Source of the DNA: Sphingorhabdus rigui
GTDB lineage: Bacteria > Pseudomonadota > Alphaproteobacteria > Sphingomonadales > Sphingomonadaceae
Assembly: GCF_014196595.1 (NCBI RefSeq)
Contig: NZ_JACIEA010000001.1
Coordinates: 622,845-686,844 of the forward strand
Reading direction: 5' to 3'
DNA length: 64,000 bases
The notes under the pieces are model-generated. The model searched no databases. It worked only from the letters and a program-made list of their open reading frames with translations, and was not told the DNA's origin. This document shows positions 60,295 to 64,000 of this stretch, piece by piece (the first letter of the stretch is position 1; the number at the start of each line of letters is the position of its first letter). A program made the position numbers and the translations under genes.

Positions 60295-60839
60295 CGCCTC
60301 TGCCCGCTAATAATCCGCTTCCACTCATACTCTCCGGCCCCGGCAGCAATGGGCTTTCCTCCCCGCTCACCCACGCCCAACTCTCCTCGGTCGCACAGGC
60401 CTCCCACAACCGCTGCGGTTGATCTCCGGTCGTCTTTGGCTTCGGCCATGTGCGCTTTGGCTTGGTCGCGGTTGTGGCGAAAATCCTGCTTCCGCCCCGA
60501 ACGCACCGTTGCAATGTAGGATTATCGATGCGATTGCGGTCGTGACATCGGCAAACGCCCTATGCGCTAACAGGGCTTGCGACCTGCGCATCGCTTCCGT
60601 CTTAGGTCCTGACCCTAAATTGACAAAGTGGACAACTGCCCCCCGCATTTTGCGTGAATCTTGTCTATTTAAGGCTGTTTCCCGGTCACCCGGCGGCGTT
60701 GAAACGGCTCTTTGCCCCCATTGTCCACGCGCGCGCCGCACGGTAGCGGAGTTTTGTGCCTTGCATCCCTTCGTCCGCCGGAATGTGCGATACGGTATGC
60801 GGTGACATACGCATCCGCCTCTGCTAGGCGCGCGGCATC
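60295..60839. other. 545-bp gap between methylase and ABC-F gene
   Basis: No convincing gene. Several open frames on both strands (60291-60506 minus, 60419-60805 plus) lack ribosome sites and family features; the minus-strand frame ending GEYEWKRIISGQRR could be a gene remnant. The third copy of the 15-bp repeat lies at 60603-60617. The region before 60840 should hold the ABC-F promoter. Confidence 0.5.
60603..60617 (+). repeat. 15-bp repeat, copy 3
   Basis: TAGGTCCTGACCCTA, identical to 25118-25132 (minus) and 29637-29651. Here it is not attached to a recognised stop codon. Confidence 0.7.
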
Positions 60840-62702
60840 ATGTTAAACTTAAACGGAATCACCGTGCGCCTTGGCGGCCGCACCATATTGGACCGCGCGA
60901 CTGCGACGCTGCCGCCTTATTCGCGCGTTGGCCTTATCGGCCGCAATGGTGCGGGCAAATCCACGCTGATGAAGGTGATGATCGGCGAGCTGGAAGCCGA
61001 CGAAGGCAGCATGGATATGCCCAAGAATACGCGCATCGGCTATATCGCGCAGGAAGCGCCATCGGGCACGGCAACGCCGTTCGAAACCGTGCTGGCGGGT
61101 GATGTCGAGCGTGCGGCTTTGATGGAAGAGGCGGAGCATTGCGCGGACCCCGACCGGCTGGGCGAACTGCACGAACGGTTGATCGCGATTGATGCCTACA
61201 CCGCGCCAGCACGGGCCGCGCGCATTCTCGTCGGGCTTGGTTTCGATGAAGAAATGCAAGGCCGGCCGCTCGATAGCTATTCCGGTGGCTGGAAAATGCG
61301 CGTTGCCTTGGCCGCGCTTTTGTTTTCCGAACCCGATTTGTTGCTGCTCGACGAACCGTCAAACCACTTGGACCTTGAAGCGACATTGTGGCTGGAAAAC
61401 TTCCTCAAATCCTATCCGTCGATGATGGTGGTGATCAGCCACGAACGCGATTTGTTGAACAATGTCGTCGACAATATCCTGCATCTCGAAGGCGGGTCCA
61501 CCACGCTCTATTCCGGCGGCTATGACTCGTTCGAGCGTCAGCGTGCCGAACGTGCGGCGCAGCTGGCGGCGGCCAAGGCTTCGCAGGACGCACAGCGCGC
61601 AAAGCTGCAGGATTATGTCGCGCGCAACTCGGCGCGTGCCTCCACCGCGAAGCAGGCGCAGTCCAGAGCCAAGGCGTTGGCACGCATGCAACCCATTGCC
61701 GCGATGGCCGAAGATCCGACGTTAAGCTTTGACTTTCCAAGTCCCGATGAATTGAAACCGCCATTGGTCACGCTTGATCTGGCGAGTGTTGGCTATACCG
61801 CGGGCAAACCGATACTTCAGCGGTTGAACCTGCGCATCGACCCCGATGACCGGATCGCGTTGTTGGGGCGCAACGGCAATGGTAAGACCACGCTCGCGCG
61901 ATTGCTTGCGGCGCAATTGACGCCGATGGACGGGGCGATGAGCGCGTCGGGCAAAATGCGCGTTGGCTATTTCACGCAATATCAGGTCGAAGAACTTGAC
62001 GGTGACGATACCCCGCTGGAGCATATGACCCAGCAGATGAAGGGTGCGACCCCCGGCGCGGTGCGCGCGCAATTGGGCCGCTTCGGCTTTTCAGGGGCAA
62101 AGGCAACGACGAAGGTCGGCAAGCTGTCGGGTGGTGAACGCGCGCGGTTGGCGCTGGCGCTGATTACCCGCGATGCGCCGCATATGCTGATCCTTGACGA
62201 ACCGACGAACCATTTGGACGTCGATGCGCGTGAAGCCTTGGTGCAGGCGCTGAATGAATATGAAGGCACTGTGGTGCTGGTCAGCCATGACCGCCATATG
62301 TTGGAGCTAACGGCCGACCGGCTGGTGCTCGTCGATGGTGGGACCGCAACCGAATTTTCGGGCACGATTGAGGATTATACCGACTTCATCCTGGGCAAGG
62401 GGCCCGCGAAAGAGAAGCTATCCAAGGCCGATCGCAAGGAAGACAAAAAAGCGCAAGCCGCCGCCCGTGAGGCGCAAAGCAAGCTTAAGCGCGAAGTCAG
62501 CGATGCAGAGGCAGACCTTGCAAAGCTTGAGGTTGTGTTGAGCGCGATTGATCGGGCGATGTTTGATCCGGCGTCCGCTGCGAATGAATATAAGAACCTG
62601 ACGATGGGCGAACTGTCGCAACGACGGGGAAAGATTGTCGCCGCGCAAGAGGCCGCTGAAGCCCGCTGGGTCGCGGCAAGCGAGGCGTTGGAGAAGGCTT
62701 AG
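60840..62702 (+). CDS. ABC-F family ATPase (Uup/EttA-like)
   Basis: 620 residues with two ABC domains and no membrane segment. Domain 1 has Walker A GRNGAGKST, signature YSGGWKMR and Walker B LLLLDEPSNHLD. Domain 2 has GRNGNGKTT, LSGGERARL and MLILDEPTNHLD. A charged linker lies between them and a coiled-coil C-terminal tail follows (AREAQSKLKREVSDAEADL). ABC-F proteins act on ribosomes; the C-terminal coiled coil resembles Uup, but the precise subfamily is uncertain. The stop TAG interlocks with the stop of the opposing kinase gene. Confidence 0.93.
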   Translation: MLNLNGITVRLGGRTILDRATATLPPYSRVGLIGRNGAGKSTLMKVMIGELEADEGSMDMPKNTRIGYIAQEAPSGTATPFETVLAGDVERAALMEEAEHCADPDRLGELHERLIAIDAYTAPARAARILVGLGFDEEMQGRPLDSYSGGWKMRVALAALLFSEPDLLLLDEPSNHLDLEATLWLENFLKSYPSMMVVISHERDLLNNVVDNILHLEGGSTTLYSGGYDSFERQRAERAAQLAAAKASQDAQRAKLQDYVARNSARASTAKQAQSRAKALARMQPIAAMAEDPTLSFDFPSPDELKPPLVTLDLASVGYTAGKPILQRLNLRIDPDDRIALLGRNGNGKTTLARLLAAQLTPMDGAMSASGKMRVGYFTQYQVEELDGDDTPLEHMTQQMKGATPGAVRAQLGRFGFSGAKATTKVGKLSGGERARLALALITRDAPHMLILDEPTNHLDVDAREALVQALNEYEGTVVLVSHDRHMLELTADRLVLVDGGTATEFSGTIEDYTDFILGKGPAKEKLSKADRKEDKKAQAAAREAQSKLKREVSDAEADLAKLEVVLSAIDRAMFDPASAANEYKNLTMGELSQRRGKIVAAQEAAEARWVAASEALEKA

Positions 62703-63214
62703 GCCGAGATCGCAGCCAAAGCCGCGGTGAAACGCGCTTCGCCTTCGCCTTGAACCAGCGTGTAGCGGACGCCGCGTCCATCGAGTTCAGCGCGGCATAG
62801 GTCGAAAAAGCGTTTGCGCTCGGCCGATTGCGCATAGACGCGCAAGCCGTCGTCGACGAAGGGCAGGTCGATATCGAGCAGCAGATAATGGTCGGCAAAA
62901 CCAGCAAAGGCGCCGAAATATCCGTCTGCTGTGCCAAACATCATGTGCGCCCACACCGACGTTATCAGCGGGTCTGTGTCGAACAAAACATAACCAGCGC
63001 CCAGTTCAGCTGCACGCGCGGCCGCGGCGCGGTTCATGGCGTCTTGCGTCTGCGCAATGTGGACAAGCTGCGCCATGCCGATGTCGGTGCCATGTGCCTC
63101 GCAATAAGCGCGGCCATATTCGGGCACGACTTCGCACCCCAAATGCGCGGCAAGCCGCGTGCCCAATGTCGATTTGCCCGTGCTTTCGGGGCCGTGCAGG
63201 CAAATCCGTTTCAT
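62699..63214 (-). CDS. NadR-like ribosylnicotinamide kinase (AAA/P-loop)
   Basis: 171 residues from the ATG at 63214. P-loop GPESTGKSTL at the N terminus, then VVPEYGRAYCE and FDTDPLITSVWAH, as in the C-terminal kinase domain of NadR. The adenylyltransferase and HTH parts of full NadR are absent. The start overlaps the pnuC stop (ATGA, 63211-63214), so the product probably phosphorylates nicotinamide riboside brought in by PnuC, trapping it as NMN. The frame upstream of 63214 is pnuC shadow. Confidence 0.88.
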   Translation of the reverse strand: MKRICLHGPESTGKSTLGTRLAAHLGCEVVPEYGRAYCEAHGTDIGMAQLVHIAQTQDAMNRAAAARAAELGAGYVLFDTDPLITSVWAHMMFGTADGYFGAFAGFADHYLLLDIDLPFVDDGLRVYAQSAERKRFFDLCRAELDGRGVRYTLVQGEGEARFTAALAAISA

Positions 63215-63768
63215 GCGCGTTCTGCCTTGCGCCATTCGACAAGGCCGGCAACCGCGAGCACCAGAAACACCCCGTAAAGCCCGGCGGTCAGATGCAGGTC
63301 TTTCACGATATACAGCGGAATGGAGATGATATTGACGACGATCCAATAATGCCAGTTTTCGACAAAGCGCCGGGTCATCAAAATCTGCCCCGCAATCGAC
63401 AACATCGCGATTGATGCATCCCAATAGGGATAGCTGGCATCGGTTTCGGCATGCATCACCGCGCCCCATGCCCAAATGGCCAGGATCGAACCTGCAATCC
63501 ACAACGCATAGCCCGTTGCCGGAAGCCTGCGGACGGAAATCACGCCGCGATCGTCCTTATTCCGGTTCCAGCTCCACCAGCCATAGAGATTGATGGCCGC
63601 GAAAAAGATCTGCAGCCCGGCGTCGCTGTACAGTTTGGCGTCGCGAAAGATGACGAAATATAAAGCGACCATGACAATCGCCACGGGAAAGTTCCAAACC
63701 GATCGCCGGATAATCAGGACGATGTTGGCAATGCCGAGCAAAACGGCGACGATTTCAATCATGCTCAT
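63211..63768 (-). CDS. pnuC: Nicotinamide riboside transporter PnuC
   Basis: 185 residues with about six or seven hydrophobic segments. The PnuC core motif is visible as RRSVWNFPVAIVMVALYF, then YSDAGLQIFFAAINLYGWWSW, and near the end NWHYWIVVNIISIPLYIVKD. Facilitated uptake of nicotinamide riboside depends on downstream phosphorylation, and the coupled kinase gene provides that. Confidence 0.93.
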   Translation of the reverse strand: MSMIEIVAVLLGIANIVLIIRRSVWNFPVAIVMVALYFVIFRDAKLYSDAGLQIFFAAINLYGWWSWNRNKDDRGVISVRRLPATGYALWIAGSILAIWAWGAVMHAETDASYPYWDASIAMLSIAGQILMTRRFVENWHYWIVVNIISIPLYIVKDLHLTAGLYGVFLVLAVAGLVEWRKAERA

Positions 63769-63813
63769 TTTGGGTGCTGTAGCGCCGTAACGGAGGGACG
63801 CAAGTGCGGAGGA

Positions 63814-64000
63814 TTATCGCGGCTGCGTAAAATGAAATTCGCCGAAAACCGAACCTTGTCCGTGGGTTGCACCCGCCGCATGAAACATTTCGGCGTCTTC
63901 GATGGATTGGCAGCCGTCAATGATGATCCGTGGGATGCCCATTGCCGCGACCAGATTGACCAGTTTCTGGGCTGGCTGTGGTGCAATGACATTGGCTTTA
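63814..64000 (-). CDS. EAL-domain protein, C-terminal fragment
   Basis: Only the last 62 codons are in the window; the 5' end lies beyond base 64000. The visible sequence includes VNLVAAMGIPRIIIDGCQS and MFHAAGATHGQGSVFGEF, which match the end of an EAL (cyclic-di-GMP phosphodiesterase) barrel, with the position of the usual AxGxE and QGYxFGxP elements altered to IDG and QGSVFG. Catalytic competence cannot be judged from this part. Confidence 0.65.
   Translation of the reverse strand, partial: KANVIAPQPAQKLVNLVAAMGIPRIIIDGCQSIEDAEMFHAAGATHGQGSVFGEFHFTQPR

Noticed and set aside
60419-60805. 128-aa plus-strand ORF before the ABC-F gene
   Set aside because: Cysteine- and arginine-rich translation without structure or start signals; it spans the 15-bp repeat. 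Left as an unexplained gap.
62699-63502. 267-residue version of the NR kinase
   Set aside because: The extra N-terminal 96 residues are an out-of-frame reading of pnuC. The P-loop begins right after the ATG at 63214, which overlaps the pnuC stop.
63765-63992. 75-aa minus-strand ORF at the right edge
   Set aside because: It is an alternate frame; the neighbouring frame reads as the end of an EAL domain.

Overview
The window is a gene-dense chromosomal segment of an alphaproteobacterium, most likely a Sphingomonadales/Sphingomonadaceae member. This rests on the gene order serC-serA-hisZ-purA, the very large NAD-dependent glutamate dehydrogenase, the style of the TonB-dependent receptor, the short hairpin repeats with CAA loops, and moderate-to-high GC. 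The organism assignment is inference. No rRNA, tRNA, CRISPR array, transposase or integrase was found. Genes run off both window edges: serC on the left and an EAL-domain protein on the right.

Layout. 1-5.4 kb: serine biosynthesis (serC, serA), hisZ and purA. 5.4-9 kb: an MFS transporter, a small methyltransferase and a dicarboxylate/glutamate-type symporter. 9-14.7 kb: NAD-glutamate dehydrogenase, a 42-residue basic protein gene and an HD-domain protein. 14.7-18.5 kb: a LytS/LytTR two-component pair, a dienelactone hydrolase-like protein, tadA and rpmB. 18.5-29.6 kb: a phytase-like exported protein, a glycine-zipper protein, putA, a membrane-anchored sugar dehydrogenase-like protein, a DUF815 ATPase coupled to an acyl-CoA dehydrogenase, and a Sua5-type tRNA-modification gene coupled to a PDZ/M48 protease. 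29.7-41.2 kb: an RND efflux pair, msrA, galU, a small lipoprotein, a TonB-dependent receptor and a MacAB-like ABC efflux operon. 41.3-49.8 kb: rpoC and rpoB, with a well-formed promoter of their own. 60.8-64 kb: an ABC-F ATPase, an NR-kinase/pnuC salvage operon and the EAL fragment.

Accessory DNA lies in two patches around the lepA-hydrolase-kynU block. The first (50.4-52.1 kb, between rpoB and lepA) holds a phage-style unknown protein and an HNH nuclease with a C-terminal winged helix like that of DpnI/Dam-replacing proteins. It is followed by a 118-bp cruciform-forming repeat. The second (56.4-60.8 kb, between kynU and the ABC-F gene) holds a compact three-gene cassette: a Z1-domain superfamily II helicase/ATPase, a 147-residue protein of unknown function, and a DNA methyltransferase. 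Its middle part is clearly AT-richer than its surroundings, and two overlapping perfect palindromes precede it. This is the best candidate for an undescribed restriction or anti-phage system. The last ~38 bp of lepA, including codons and stop, recur in diverged form just after kynU. The hydrolase-kynU pair is therefore bracketed by direct repeats, and the lepA 3' end looks like a past insertion point.

Recurring organisational features are four convergent gene pairs whose stop codons interlock on a TTAR tetranucleotide, many ATGA/GTGA/TTGA translational couplings, and an exact 15-bp sequence found three times, twice starting at a gene's stop codon.
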